Assembly (NCBI RefSeq): GCF_900996225.1
Contig: NZ_CAAJGL010000064.1
Coordinates: forward strand, 59,528 to 123,527
Direction: 5' to 3'
DNA length: 64,000 nt
From: Paraburkholderia sp. BCC1884
Lineage (GTDB): Bacteria > Pseudomonadota > Gammaproteobacteria > Burkholderiales > Burkholderiaceae
Shown: one piece after another, positions 53,194-62,908 of the stretch
Numbering within the stretch: position 1 is the first letter of the stretch
Layout of the letters: each line of letters opens with the position of its first letter
The notes under the pieces: model-generated
Told to the model about the DNA's origin: nothing
The model's input: only the letters and a program-made list of their open reading frames with translations
Databases searched by the model: none
Program-made: the position numbers and the translations under genes

Positions 53194-54477
53194 ATGTCCA
53201 AAAACGAAACCCTTTTCGAACGCGCGCAACGCACCATTCCCGGCGGCGTGAACTCGCCGGTTCGCGCTTTCCGTTCGGTCGGCGGCACGCCGCGTTTCAT
53301 CGAACGCGCGCAAGGCGCCTACTTCTGGGACGCGGACGGCCAGCGCTACATCGACTACATCGGCTCATGGGGCCCGATGATCCTCGGCCACGTTCACCCG
53401 GAAGTGCTCGAAGCCGTCCAGCGCGTGCTGGGCAACGGCTTCTCGTTCGGCGCGCCGACCGAGTCGGAAATCGAAATCGCCGAGGAAATCTGCAAACTGG
53501 TGCCGTCGATCGAACAGGTCCGCATGGTGTCGAGCGGCACCGAGGCGACCATGAGCGCGCTGCGTCTCGCGCGCGGTTTCACGAACCGCAGCCGCATCGT
53601 CAAGTTCGAAGGCTGCTATCACGGCCACGCCGACAGTCTGCTGGTCAAGGCCGGCTCGGGCCTGCTGACCTTCGGCAATCCGACCTCGGCGGGTGTGCCG
53701 GCCGATATCGCCAAGCACACCACCGTGCTCGAATACAACAACGTCGCCGAACTCGAAGAAGCGTTCAAGACATTCGGCAACGAGATCGCCTCGGTGATCG
53801 TCGAACCGGTGGCCGGCAACATGAACCTCGTGCGCGCCACGCCCGAATTCCTGCAAGTGCTGCGTCGCCTGTGCAGCGAATACGGCTCGGTGCTGATTTT
53901 CGACGAAGTGATGTGCGGTTTCCGTGTCGCCCTGGGCGGCGCGCAGGAGGTCTACGGCATCACGCCGGACCTGACCTGCCTCGGCAAGGTGATCGGCGGC
54001 GGCATGCCGGCAGCCGCTTTCGGCGGACGGCGCGACATCATGGCTCACCTCGCACCGCTCGGCGGCGTCTATCAGGCGGGCACGCTGTCCGGCAATCCGA
54101 TCGCGGTCGCCGCAGGCCTGAAGACGCTGCAACTGATCCAGGCGCCCGGCTTTTACGACACGCTCACGGCACGCACCGCGCGCCTCGCGCAAGGTCTCGC
54201 TCAGGTTGCGCACGAAGCCAGGGTGCCGTTTGCGGCCGATTCGCTCGGCGGCATGTTCGGCCTGTACTTCACGGATTCGGTGCCGACCAGCTTCACCGAA
54301 GTCACGAAGAGCGATGTGCCGCGCTTCAACGCGTTCTTCCACAAGATGCTCGACGCCGGCGTGTACTTCGCGCCGTCGGCCTATGAAGCGGGTTTCGTGT
54401 CGATCGTCCACGACGACGCAATCATCGACGCCACGATCGACGCAGCGCGCGGCGCGTTCGCCTCGCTCGCGGCCTGA
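53194..54477 (+). CDS. hemL: Glutamate-1-semialdehyde 2,1-aminomutase
   Basis: A 427-aa PLP enzyme forming 5-aminolevulinate for heme. The Schiff-base lysine lies in [16 protein letters not shown]. Other family segments are [31 protein letters not shown] and [13 protein letters not shown] at 53194 is the family start. Confidence 0.96.
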   Translation: MSKNETLFERAQRTIPGGVNSPVRAFRSVGGTPRFIERAQGAYFWDADGQRYIDYIGSWGPMILGHVHPEVLEAVQRVLGNGFSFGAPTESEIEIAEEICKLVPSIEQVRMVSSGTEATMSALRLARGFTNRSRIVKFEGCYHGHADSLLVKAGSGLLTFGNPTSAGVPADIAKHTTVLEYNNVAELEEAFKTFGNEIASVIVEPVAGNMNLVRATPEFLQVLRRLCSEYGSVLIFDEVMCGFRVALGGAQEVYGITPDLTCLGKVIGGGMPAAAFGGRRDIMAHLAPLGGVYQAGTLSGNPIAVAAGLKTLQLIQAPGFYDTLTARTARLAQGLAQVAHEARVPFAADSLGGMFGLYFTDSVPTSFTEVTKSDVPRFNAFFHKMLDAGVYFAPSAYEAGFVSIVHDDAIIDATIDAARGAFASLAA

Positions 54478-54559
54478 TGGCCTCGCGAAGATAAGCCGCG
54501 CCCCGACCGTCACAATCAAACCTCGCGACTACCCAGCCACCGCACCCGACCGGAACCCG

Positions 54560-55729
54560 ATGTTCTCGCAAACCGACTTCGTCCATATGGAACGCGCGCT
54601 CGCGCTGGCCAAGCGCGGCATGTACACCACCGACCCGAATCCGCGTGTGGGGTGCGTGCTGGTCAAGAACGGCGAGGTGATCGGCGAAGGCTTCACCCAG
54701 CCGGCCGGCCAGGATCACGCCGAAATCCGCGCGCTGAAAGACGCCCGCTCGCGTGGTCACGATCTGCGCGACGCGACCGCTTACGTGACGCTCGAACCGT
54801 GCAGCCACTTTGGCCGCACGCCGCCGTGCGCGAACGCGCTGATCGAAGCGCAGGTCTCGCGCGTGGTCGCGGCAATGGAAGACCCCAATCCGCAAGTGTC
54901 CGGACGTGGACTCGCCATGTTGCGCGACGCCGGCATCGAAGTACGTTGCGGCCTGCTCGCTCACGAAGCGCACGAGTTGAACATCGGCTTCGTGTCACGC
55001 ATGACGCGGGGCCGCCCCTGGGTGCGCATGAAGGTCGCGGCTTCGCTGGACGGCCGCACCGGTTTGCCCTCGGGCGCCAGCCAATGGATTACCGGTGAGG
55101 CGGCACGCGCCGACGGCCACGCGTGGCGCGCCCGGGCGTCGGCGATTCTGACCGGCATCGGCACGGTCAGGGAAGACAATCCGCGCATGACCGTACGCGC
55201 CGTCGACACGCCGCGCCAGCCGCGCCGCGTGCTGATCGACAGTCAGCTCGACGTGCCGCCCGAGGCGCACATCCTCGCCGGCGCACCCACGCTGATCTTC
55301 TGCGGCAACCTCGATGAACGCCATACCGAGCGCGCCGCCGCCTTGCGCGATCGGGGTGCCGAGATCGTGCAACTGGCGAATCCGGACGGCAAGGTCGATC
55401 TGCCGGCCGTGCTGAAAGTGCTCGGCGAGCGTCACGTCAACGAGTTGCATGTCGAGGCGGGCTACAAGCTGAACGGCTCGCTGCTGCGCGAAGGCTGTGT
55501 CGACGAATTGCTCGTGTATCTCGCGCCGAGCCTGCTCGGCGTGGACTCGATGAGCATGTTCAACCTGCACGCGCCCGAGGCGCTCGAAGGCCGCGTCAAA
55601 CTGAATTTTCATGCGGTCGACCGGATCGGCGAAGACGTGCGCATTCTTGCCAGGTTTGCGCCTGAGCCCGCGCCCGAAGCCACGCCCGAACCCGGCGGCG
55701 ATCCAGCCTCCCCACCCGTTTCGAATTGA
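54560..55729 (+). CDS. ribD: Bifunctional riboflavin deaminase/reductase RibD
   Basis: A 389-aa enzyme. The deaminase domain (1-150) has HAEIRAL and the zinc cysteines in PCSHFGRTPPC. The reductase domain follows (VRMKVAASLDGRTGLPSG). The C-terminal 25 residues are Pro/Ala-rich. It lies 15 nt before ribE. Confidence 0.95.
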   Translation: MFSQTDFVHMERALALAKRGMYTTDPNPRVGCVLVKNGEVIGEGFTQPAGQDHAEIRALKDARSRGHDLRDATAYVTLEPCSHFGRTPPCANALIEAQVSRVVAAMEDPNPQVSGRGLAMLRDAGIEVRCGLLAHEAHELNIGFVSRMTRGRPWVRMKVAASLDGRTGLPSGASQWITGEAARADGHAWRARASAILTGIGTVREDNPRMTVRAVDTPRQPRRVLIDSQLDVPPEAHILAGAPTLIFCGNLDERHTERAAALRDRGAEIVQLANPDGKVDLPAVLKVLGERHVNELHVEAGYKLNGSLLREGCVDELLVYLAPSLLGVDSMSMFNLHAPEALEGRVKLNFHAVDRIGEDVRILARFAPEPAPEATPEPGGDPASPPVSN

Positions 55730-55744
55730 TCAAGGATTAGCACG

Positions 55745-56380
55745 ATGTTCACAGGAATCGTCGCGGCAGTGGGCCGCATCGAATCAGTCAAGCCGCTCGG
55801 CACCGACGGCGACGCAGGCGTGCGCCTGAACGTGGAAGCCGGCGGCCTCGAGCTCGGCGACGTGCAGCTCGGCGACAGCATCACGATCCAGGGCGCCTGC
55901 ATGACCGTCGTGGCGATGACCGACCATTCGTTCGAAGTCGACGTCTCGCGCGAAAGCCTGAATTGCACGGCCGGCCTCGGCGAGACCGGCGAGGTCAATC
56001 TCGAAAAGGCGCTGCGCGCGCACGACCGGCTCGGCGGCCATATCGTCTCCGGCCACGTGGACGGCCTAGGCACCGTCACGCATTTCGCGCCGGTGGGCGA
56101 ATCGCACGAACTGCGCGTGCTGGCGCCGCGTGAGATCGGCCGCTATCTGGCGTACAAAGGCTCGATTACGGTCAACGGCGTGAGCCTGACGGTCAACTCG
56201 GTCAAAGATCGGGACGATGGCTGCGAGTTCTCGATCAACCTGATTCCGCACACCGTGCAGGTGACCTCGCTGAAGAATCTGCGCGAGGGTTCGCAGGTCA
56301 ATCTGGAAATCGATCTGATTGCGCGGTACGTGGAGCGGATGCTCAGTGCGTCTCAGGACGACCATAACCCGTTGAAATAA
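55745..56380 (+). CDS. ribE: Riboflavin synthase alpha subunit
   Basis: A 211-aa synthase with two lumazine-binding repeats: MFTGIVAAVGRIESV starts the first, and GGHIVSGHVDGLGTV the second. It dismutates two 6,7-dimethyl-8-ribityllumazines to riboflavin. No FMN riboswitch is visible in this block. The conserved core ends here; decayed accessory genes follow. Confidence 0.95.
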   Translation: MFTGIVAAVGRIESVKPLGTDGDAGVRLNVEAGGLELGDVQLGDSITIQGACMTVVAMTDHSFEVDVSRESLNCTAGLGETGEVNLEKALRAHDRLGGHIVSGHVDGLGTVTHFAPVGESHELRVLAPREIGRYLAYKGSITVNGVSLTVNSVKDRDDGCEFSINLIPHTVQVTSLKNLREGSQVNLEIDLIARYVERMLSASQDDHNPLK

Positions 56381-56439
56381 CTGATATTTTACAAAATCAG
56401 CATACTCCTTCGTCTCGCAGCGCCCAGCTAGATCTACGG

Positions 56440-57104
56440 CTCGCCGGCTTCGGGGCGATCTTTACTTTGAATCAGGATCTGCTGTTGGAGTATCAATATT
56501 TTACGGCGAGCCCTGAGTTGCCGGGTCAACGGCGCTTTCATGGCAATCGATTCCCGGTATGCGCCCTGTGCCACAAGCCACGCAGCCAATGCCCGATCGC
56601 CGATGGGCTGTACCGTACATGCCGGATGAAAACCAGTTTCAGGTCGCTGCTGGAGCACAGCCGTATTTCAAATTGCACGGCTCATCGAACTGGCAGCACG
56701 ATCAGCAAGGCGGCCCCATGCTCATCATGGGTGGCAACAAGGTCAATGCGATTTGACCGTGTGCCTGTCCTCGCCTGGTATCAACAGGAGTTCCACGCGT
56801 ATCTTCGTCGCGGCGACTCGCGACTGATGGTCATTGGCTACGGGTTTCGCGATGACCACATTAACGCGGCCATTATCGACGCTGTTACCGACCACAATCT
56901 AAAGCTTTTCATAGTGTCGCCCGACGGCGCAGAGCATGCGAAAAAATCGCACCGCCCGTCAGTCCCGCAAACGCCGAGCCGAAGCCACTTGAGGTTGCGT
57001 TCAAACGTGGGGTGATCGGCGCATCCCGACGTAACCTTCTTGAAACATTCGGCCAGTTCGAAACCATCGAGCAAGCCAAATTCGAGCGATTTTTGGGGGC
57101 GTAG
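56440..57104 (+). pseudogene. SIR2-like domain protein remnant with three frameshifts
   Basis: Four collinear pieces in alternating frames read as one protein. They are FTLNQDLLLEYQYF (from 56461), PYFKLHGSSNWQHDQQGGP with MGGNKVNAI (to a TGA at 56754), then PVLAWYQQEFHAYL with LMVIGYGFRDDHIN, and finally PKPLEVAFKRGVIGASRR to TAG at 57102. Shifts lie near 56548, 56752 and in the A6 run 56941-56946. The order matches the C-terminal half of a SIR2-like (SIR2_2) domain; the N-terminal nucleotide-binding part is missing. Such domains act as NADases in several phage-defence systems. The gene must be inactive. Confidence 0.72.
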
Positions 57105-57458
57105 AACTAACAGGAAGACTCATCAATAACGCTAAGAAGTGCCTCGCGGACGCCGGGTTGCAGCTTGGCATAAATCCATTCGCAACCTACGAACCGCGAA
57201 CTATCGCCGATCGCTGGTCATCGAGCGACGACTCGGAATGACCGTTCCGGTCTCAACCGTGGCCTCAGAAGGAAGGCTGCTCGACCGGCAGCAGCGGGCC
57301 GACCTCCGTCCGTCGCCGGCCATCAAAAAAAACGAGCACGTGACGTCCCTCCGACAAAGCCGCGTCGACGCTTAGGAAAATTCACAGCTTTTCGAGCGCC
57401 AGTCGATCTCCACGATTTCCGCGGACGATCTCGGGTGGCCCTCACAGCAGTGCACCCC
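57105..57458. other. Unassigned remnant sequence
   Basis: A plus-strand frame from 57110 reads RLINNAKKCLADAGLQLGI and onward to a stop near 57240. It looks protein-like but has no start and no domain that I recognise. The rest shows nothing clear. It is probably part of the decayed island. Confidence 0.4.
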
Positions 57459-57944
57459 TTAGGAGCGAAGTCGCTGTCGCAGTTCCAAAAGGATCCTCAA
57501 GTCCACTTCCCAACCGTCCTCGAAGTCCTCCACAAGAACGTTCCCTTCGTATTTCGGGTAAGCCAGCTCATCAACGCAGGACCAAAATCTCGGTTTGGAT
57601 AGAAGCCACCGATCATCGCCGACCGGTCCTACCAAGATCGTTCTGACATACGCCATGCTGTACGAGATTCCAAACTCGGCCTCCATCAATTCAGCTACAC
57701 GCGCAAGCGTCCAACGAACACGTTTAGGAGCGCGTCCACGCCGCGGCACAGATTCACGCACGTAAGTGTCTGCCAGCAATCTGACAAGCTCCATTTTTGC
57801 TCATCCGTCAGGCCACGCGGACGACCCATTGGTCGCTTTCGCCACGGCTTATCATCTGGATAAGCCGCCGTCAGCTTCGCCCATCGCCCCCCGCCTCCGT
57901 TCGCTGAGCTGATCGAAGTCCCGCCTCGCTCCTCTCTCCGCCAT
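57459..57944 (-). pseudogene. Frameshifted helix-turn-helix/transposase-like gene
   Basis: The main open part (57794-57459, 111 aa) begins MELVRLLADTYVRESV and holds WTLARVAELMEAEFGISYS, which resembles the winged-helix segment of IS630-type transposases. Upstream in another frame the protein continues backwards as RPMGRPRGLTDEQK, joined across an A5 run (57795-57799). Further up MAERGARRDFDQLSERRRG begins at 57944 and stops in a third frame. The DDE catalytic domain is absent. Family assignment is tentative; the frame breaks are visible directly. Confidence 0.45.
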
Positions 57945-58092
57945 AGCTCTGTTTCTCTCTATCTCTATAATAGTTTTTCACTTACCGTATTTAAAACTCG
58001 AGGATTTGGTCAAAGTTATTTAGCTCACACGGCCTCCGAGCGAATCGGTATCGTTTCAACATCGAAAATTTCCATGTTGAACGACCGCGAAA

Positions 58093-58869
58093 ATGCCTCT
58101 CCATCATCGAAATCAATCAGGCGAAGACCGACGGCGCTACGCTGAAACTGCCGGACAAGGACGGAATCTTACCGCCGCGCAGTTTCACCAGTTGGCGAGC
58201 GTACCGGTTGAGGCCGAATGGTTTGCCAATCTCGACAATCCCCGCACCCGTCGCGCATGCCAGACCGATATCCGTGATTTCATGGGATTCGCCGGCATCC
58301 AGTGCCCGGAAGAATTTCGCATCGTTACCCGCGCGCACGTGCTCGCGCGGCGCAACATCCTCGAAACGCGCCAGCTATCCGGTGCGACCATCCGTCGAAA
58401 GCTTGCCGCGCTGTCGTCGCTGTTTGAATACGTCTGCGAAAAGAACTCAGTGAACGTCAACCCGGTCGGGGGCGCGAAACGCCGGAAGGTCGATAGCAAC
58501 GAGGGCGAGACGCCCGCGCTCGGTGACCATCAGGCCCGAGCGCTACTCAATACGCCTGCCCCGGATACCCTGAAGGGCAAGCGGGACCGCGCGATGCTCG
58601 CCGTACTTCTGTACCAGGGATTGCGTCGCGAAGAACGATGTCTGCTGAAAGTACGGGATATTCGCGACCGGCGCGGCGTGCCGCATCTGCGAGTTCACGG
58701 CAAGGGCAGCAAGCTACGCTACGTTCCACTGCATCCCGCGAGCGCCGAACGACAGCATAGTCAGTGTTGCTTTCGTACTGGACACAACGACCCTCAGTTC
58801 AAACCCGCAGATTCCACAACACGCTATCCCCTCCGTGTGCGACATCCCGACCGCTCAGTTGAATCGTGA
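58093..58869 (+). pseudogene. Truncated tyrosine recombinase (phage integrase family)
   Basis: A 258-aa frame. Residues about 40-130 are the N-terminal SAM-like domain (LDNPRTRRACQTDIRDFM, TIRRKLAALSSLFEYV). The catalytic domain follows, with the first arginine in LLYQGLRREE and the beta strands LRVHGKGSKLRYVPL. After ASAERQHSQC the match ends; the HxxR and Tyr motifs are missing and the tail is unrelated. The enzyme cannot be active. It marks an old insertion between ribE and the type VI genes. Confidence 0.75.
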
Positions 58870-58992
58870 CTGCAGTAGCCTGGACCGTCCCACTCGCCGT
58901 CGTCCGGTCACTATTCATGATCAGATATCGTTGCATAGTTTGACCGTTTGAACCGCTGGTTTTTACCAATGAATACGCAAGCGTCGTGCTGG

Positions 58993-59967
58993 TTATCGAG
59001 CGATGTCTTGTTTTTGCATCCAGGCTTCGATTGGTGATTTGCCTACACGCGCATAGCTAATTCGTATCCATCCGTTATCCTGCTCGCCGATCACGGTAAC
59101 CCGATCGCCCCGGATCAGATAGCCGTGCCTGATGCTTCCCACCGACGGCCGTTCATAGAGCCATGCACGCTCACTCTGCACTGTCCGTCCGGGCAGATTG
59201 CTCGATTCGGGCGACGTGGGGGATGGGACATCAACCGGTGGCAACGCACTAACTTTCGGCGACGCGTTTTCGTTGCCAGGCGCATCCTTAATTTGCGCAT
59301 AATAGCCGGCGTTCTCTGCGTTTGGCGGATCGCACGCTTTGATATTGCTGAGTCCCAGTGCCGTGCGCAGGAAGGGGCTGATGTCTGCGCTCTTCGCGCT
59401 GCCGTATTGAGTCCATACCGCCTTGGCAGTCGGTTTTTCCAGCGTATTCATAGACTGCGCGTCAGCGCGGCCCGAATCAAGCTGACTACGCCAGATCTCG
59501 CCCTTGTTATCCCACGCGCCAGCGCAGACGGCGCCTGTATAGTCGCGCGAAACGCAACCAGTTGCGGTATCGAGTATCGGACAGAACTCACGGCTTGCCG
59601 CGACAAACTTGCCTGCCTCGTTTTCCGTCATGCCGTTGCGCGTTAGATCGAGAACCAGGTATCGGCCGCCCGGCGAGAGTGCACGGCTTCCGACAGTGGA
59701 AAAAATGACACCCCCATCACCGGTGAGTCGTTCGTCGGGGATGAGCGGTAACTGCGTGCCATCGGGACGCACGAACGTGAGACGCGTCCACCCGGGTCCA
59801 AATTTGTTGCTCAGCGCGGGAGGCACCGGCGTCGAGAAAATCAACCGCGCGTGATTGGGAAACGTCATGACCGATTGTTGGTCGGAGCACCATGCCTCTC
59901 GGGAAACTAGCAATGCAGAAATAACGAAACCGAGTCGTGCCGCTTTGCGCATGTTCAACATGTTCAT
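58993..59967 (-). CDS. Exported SH3-domain protein, candidate type VI immunity protein
   Basis: A 324-aa protein. The N-terminus MNMLNMRKAARLGFVISAL is a signal peptide ending near REAWC-SD. The middle holds several cysteines (FCPILDTATGCVSRDYTGAVC) and a segment like lysozyme-inhibitor domains, by general look only. The C-terminal 65 residues form a bacterial SH3 domain (RAWLYERPSVGSIRHGYLIRG; DNGWIRISY). Its start overlaps the effector gene by four bases (ATGA). Location in the periplasm and coupling to a cell-wall-targeting effector suggest an immunity role; this is inference. Confidence 0.65.
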   Translation of the reverse strand: MNMLNMRKAARLGFVISALLVSREAWCSDQQSVMTFPNHARLIFSTPVPPALSNKFGPGWTRLTFVRPDGTQLPLIPDERLTGDGGVIFSTVGSRALSPGGRYLVLDLTRNGMTENEAGKFVAASREFCPILDTATGCVSRDYTGAVCAGAWDNKGEIWRSQLDSGRADAQSMNTLEKPTAKAVWTQYGSAKSADISPFLRTALGLSNIKACDPPNAENAGYYAQIKDAPGNENASPKVSALPPVDVPSPTSPESSNLPGRTVQSERAWLYERPSVGSIRHGYLIRGDRVTVIGEQDNGWIRISYARVGKSPIEAWMQKQDIAR

Positions 59968-62855
59968 CCTAACGTTGCCTTGAGACTGTTATAGCGTCCG
60001 GGAGCAACGGAGACGCCTCCCGAGCTGGCCATGCGGCGCGTTATGCCGTAGTGGTCGGCAAGTGCGCGCTCAAGTGTTGCACGGCTCTGCCCCCAGTCGT
60101 TCGGGTTGCGCGGAGCGGTGGGGTGAGTCGAATACAGATGGTCGAGGGACGAAGCAAGATCATCTGCCACGTGGCCAGGTCGGTTCACGCTTTCATCCAG
60201 GACTGTCGCGCGCCCGAGGTCGCCCTGGAAATACTCGCCGGTCGTATAAGCGTATCCGGTTGGTTTGGCGGCCACGCATTGGCGCAGTCGCTTGACAAAA
60301 TCCCTAAGCTGCAGCTTCTGGTAACGCACGTCAGACAGTGCGTGCGCGAGCACCGCGATTGCGGGATTCGGCAAATAGTGGTGATACGTACTCTGGTCGC
60401 AACCGCGCCGGATTTTCCGCAGCAAGGGTTCGCCCGTCATTGGTTGGCCTGCGGTCACTTCAGGATGCGTGAAAGACATGCGCGCATCACTGCCCGTACC
60501 TTCCACTGTCCAGCCACAGCGGGCGAAAAGTTCCTGATAAGCGCTTTCGCTTTCCGCACGGAAGTCTGCGACCTGCGTGGACAACTCACCCCCTCCATCG
60601 TCTGGGCGAATGGTTTTCTGCATTGCGCCTGCCGTCGCGACCTGATCGTCGTAAGACTGCACTGTGTCCAGCTTGCCTTCGTTTGGCGCCATCGCCGCGA
60701 TGATTCGCTTCTCGCTGGCCGTGATTTCTCCGCTCGCGAGCATTGCCTGGAGCCCGGGCGCACTCTCAAGCGTCAGCGTGCCCCAAAAGACTGGCCCATA
60801 GTGACCATTCCAGCTCGTGACCTGAATTTTCGTGTTCAGACAGCAACCGCACGCGCAGCTATTCGCGCTGGTAAAGTTTCCGACAATTCCGACCGGATGG
60901 AAATGAAACACCGATGCAGTGGACGGCCATCCGGTAACACCTTGCACGCCACTCCAGAAGCGTAATTCGTCGATGCGTTTCATCTCCGCCTGCCATGCTG
61001 GAAGACCCGCATGCATATGTGAATTGAGCGTCTCCCATTTGCTCATCTCTCCGCCCCACTCGCTTTCGTACCTCACGATAAGATGATCGATTCGATCTGC
61101 GAGCCACGGCTTGCCAAGCGCCAGTTGCAGTTCCCGCGCGGTGATCTTTCCGTCGTGTTGTCCCTGCCCGTCGATCGCGTCTTCAAGCTTCCGGACGGTT
61201 TCGTCCGAGCGGGCGGTGTTGAACGAATCCTCAAAACTTGTAATCTCATCCGGTGTTCCGGTATCGGCAACAAACAGTGCACGCTGGAACATGTCCGACA
61301 CTGACGTGCCAAGATTCACCACGTCGAACCCCGGCCAGTCCCACGGAGTTTTCAGTTCGACGAGCGGATGCCCGTGATCACAGACCCAACCGTTAACTTG
61401 CGCGTTATTTTCATCGGCGATACTCACTGCGTACCACGTCTTGCCTTCTGCTTCAGAACAGCTCTGGCCTGATCCCGTTGCCACCACATGCGCCCAGGCT
61501 GCGGCCGGGCTACTTGCGGAATTCACACTGAGCGGGAAGTGACTCCATGCCTGACGATCAGCCGAACCTTGCAGGTCGGTCCGCGCGATCCAGAGCGGAG
61601 TCTGACCACTAAGAGGATGCCCTGCCGCATTGACCTTTTGAACCTTGCACCATTGCCCACTGTCCGGTGAATCCGCTGTCGCCTTGACCGCGACACCAGC
61701 GCCCAGCGAACTGTCCGCTGCGGTGGGCTGCACCAACTTTGCGCCCTTCGAAATCAGCAGCAATGTGCGCGATTTCACATCGAGTTGCTGTGCTCGCGTC
61801 CGGCTGCGCGAGATAAACGCATTCAGGTCGTCCCCCGTGAACACCTCCACGTGGAGCAGGGGGCGTTCGCCGAGTTTGGGAGGCAGCGTGTGGTGCGCGC
61901 GCGCCTCCACAAGCCGCTGATATTCGCCGATCCAGGCAACAGTCTCCCCCGCCGCGATTCTGTGGGGCTTGGGCAAGATATAAATCTGATCCAGCGCCGA
62001 TGGCTTGCTTTCCTTGTCCATCTCGCCGACATAGACCCAACCTACGGCCGCGCTTGCATTGAGCGTTTCGCCCTGCGTGTAGGGCTGCACCGCGCCAGCC
62101 ACGAAGCTGGAAATTTTGCCCCATGCGCCATGCTTTTGCCCGATCTTGATTTTCGTGTCGCGCGGCAGCCACCCGATCACGGCGGCCTGCCCTGAATGCG
62201 AGACGCGCACGCGCAAACCCGCAGTTGTGCTGTCGGGCTCGCCCGTTGCCTTCAATTGCGGGTCATGCGCTTTCGTCCCCACGACATACGTTTCCGTTGC
62301 ACCGTAGTACGCAGGCAGCGTTTTTGCCGGACCATTCGGTTGCGCGCCAGCGCCGTAGCCTTCCAGCGGCAGCGTGTGCATGTAGAGGCTGAAGAACGTC
62401 AGCACATCCTGGGCGGGCGGCGTGGTGTTCTGCGGGGCAGGAGATGTCGTTGCCGGTGAGTTCTGCGGCTGGGCGTTGCCATTATTCGTGGGCTGCGAGG
62501 GGGCGGGAGGGAGCACGAGCCGATGGCGCACCAGCGTGAACCCCTTTGAGTAGCCCGCCTTGATCGCGTCCGGGTAAGCGACTTCCTGGAGCTTTTCATC
62601 CAGACGGAACGCGACGACCTCGCCATCCGCGATGCATTTCACGCCGCCATCCTGCTGGAACTTGCCTGCGGTCTGCGCGCCGAAATGAATGCCGCCATGC
62701 CAGAGACCATTGGCACCCAGCGGATAAAAACCGTCCTCGGCCACCGCGAGCGCCTGGAGATAGTCCTCGGGCGCGAAGGTGATATTCGTTGTCTTCAGAG
62801 GAAAGGGATACGCCCAACGCTCTACTTTTGACGGCTGTTCCTGTTGTTGCGCCAC
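59964..62855 (-). CDS. Large modular VgrG-linked effector, predicted cell-wall hydrolase
   Basis: A 963-aa protein starting with GTG at 62855, 53 nt after vgrG. Residues 40-165 and 330-340 resemble a split M23 (LytM-like) peptidase: WHGGIHFG (His53), ADGEVVAFR, SLYMH and LLHVEVF. SH3-like stretches lie between (GLRVRVSHSG, AVIGWLP). An EF-hand-like DGKITARELQLAL is at about 600. The C-terminal half carries CACGCC and MAPNEGKLDTVQSYDDQ, reminiscent of muramidase-type domains with a catalytic Glu. No signal peptide. Gene order and modules fit a type VI cargo effector that degrades peptidoglycan. Confidence 0.7.
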   Translation of the reverse strand: MAQQQEQPSKVERWAYPFPLKTTNITFAPEDYLQALAVAEDGFYPLGANGLWHGGIHFGAQTAGKFQQDGGVKCIADGEVVAFRLDEKLQEVAYPDAIKAGYSKGFTLVRHRLVLPPAPSQPTNNGNAQPQNSPATTSPAPQNTTPPAQDVLTFFSLYMHTLPLEGYGAGAQPNGPAKTLPAYYGATETYVVGTKAHDPQLKATGEPDSTTAGLRVRVSHSGQAAVIGWLPRDTKIKIGQKHGAWGKISSFVAGAVQPYTQGETLNASAAVGWVYVGEMDKESKPSALDQIYILPKPHRIAAGETVAWIGEYQRLVEARAHHTLPPKLGERPLLHVEVFTGDDLNAFISRSRTRAQQLDVKSRTLLLISKGAKLVQPTAADSSLGAGVAVKATADSPDSGQWCKVQKVNAAGHPLSGQTPLWIARTDLQGSADRQAWSHFPLSVNSASSPAAAWAHVVATGSGQSCSEAEGKTWYAVSIADENNAQVNGWVCDHGHPLVELKTPWDWPGFDVVNLGTSVSDMFQRALFVADTGTPDEITSFEDSFNTARSDETVRKLEDAIDGQGQHDGKITARELQLALGKPWLADRIDHLIVRYESEWGGEMSKWETLNSHMHAGLPAWQAEMKRIDELRFWSGVQGVTGWPSTASVFHFHPVGIVGNFTSANSCACGCCLNTKIQVTSWNGHYGPVFWGTLTLESAPGLQAMLASGEITASEKRIIAAMAPNEGKLDTVQSYDDQVATAGAMQKTIRPDDGGGELSTQVADFRAESESAYQELFARCGWTVEGTGSDARMSFTHPEVTAGQPMTGEPLLRKIRRGCDQSTYHHYLPNPAIAVLAHALSDVRYQKLQLRDFVKRLRQCVAAKPTGYAYTTGEYFQGDLGRATVLDESVNRPGHVADDLASSLDHLYSTHPTAPRNPNDWGQSRATLERALADHYGITRRMASSGGVSVAPGRYNSLKATLG

Positions 62856-62908
62856 GCGCTATCCTTTGTTCAAGTTGCTGTTGCAGACTGTGTCGGCCGC
62901 TGTCGCCG

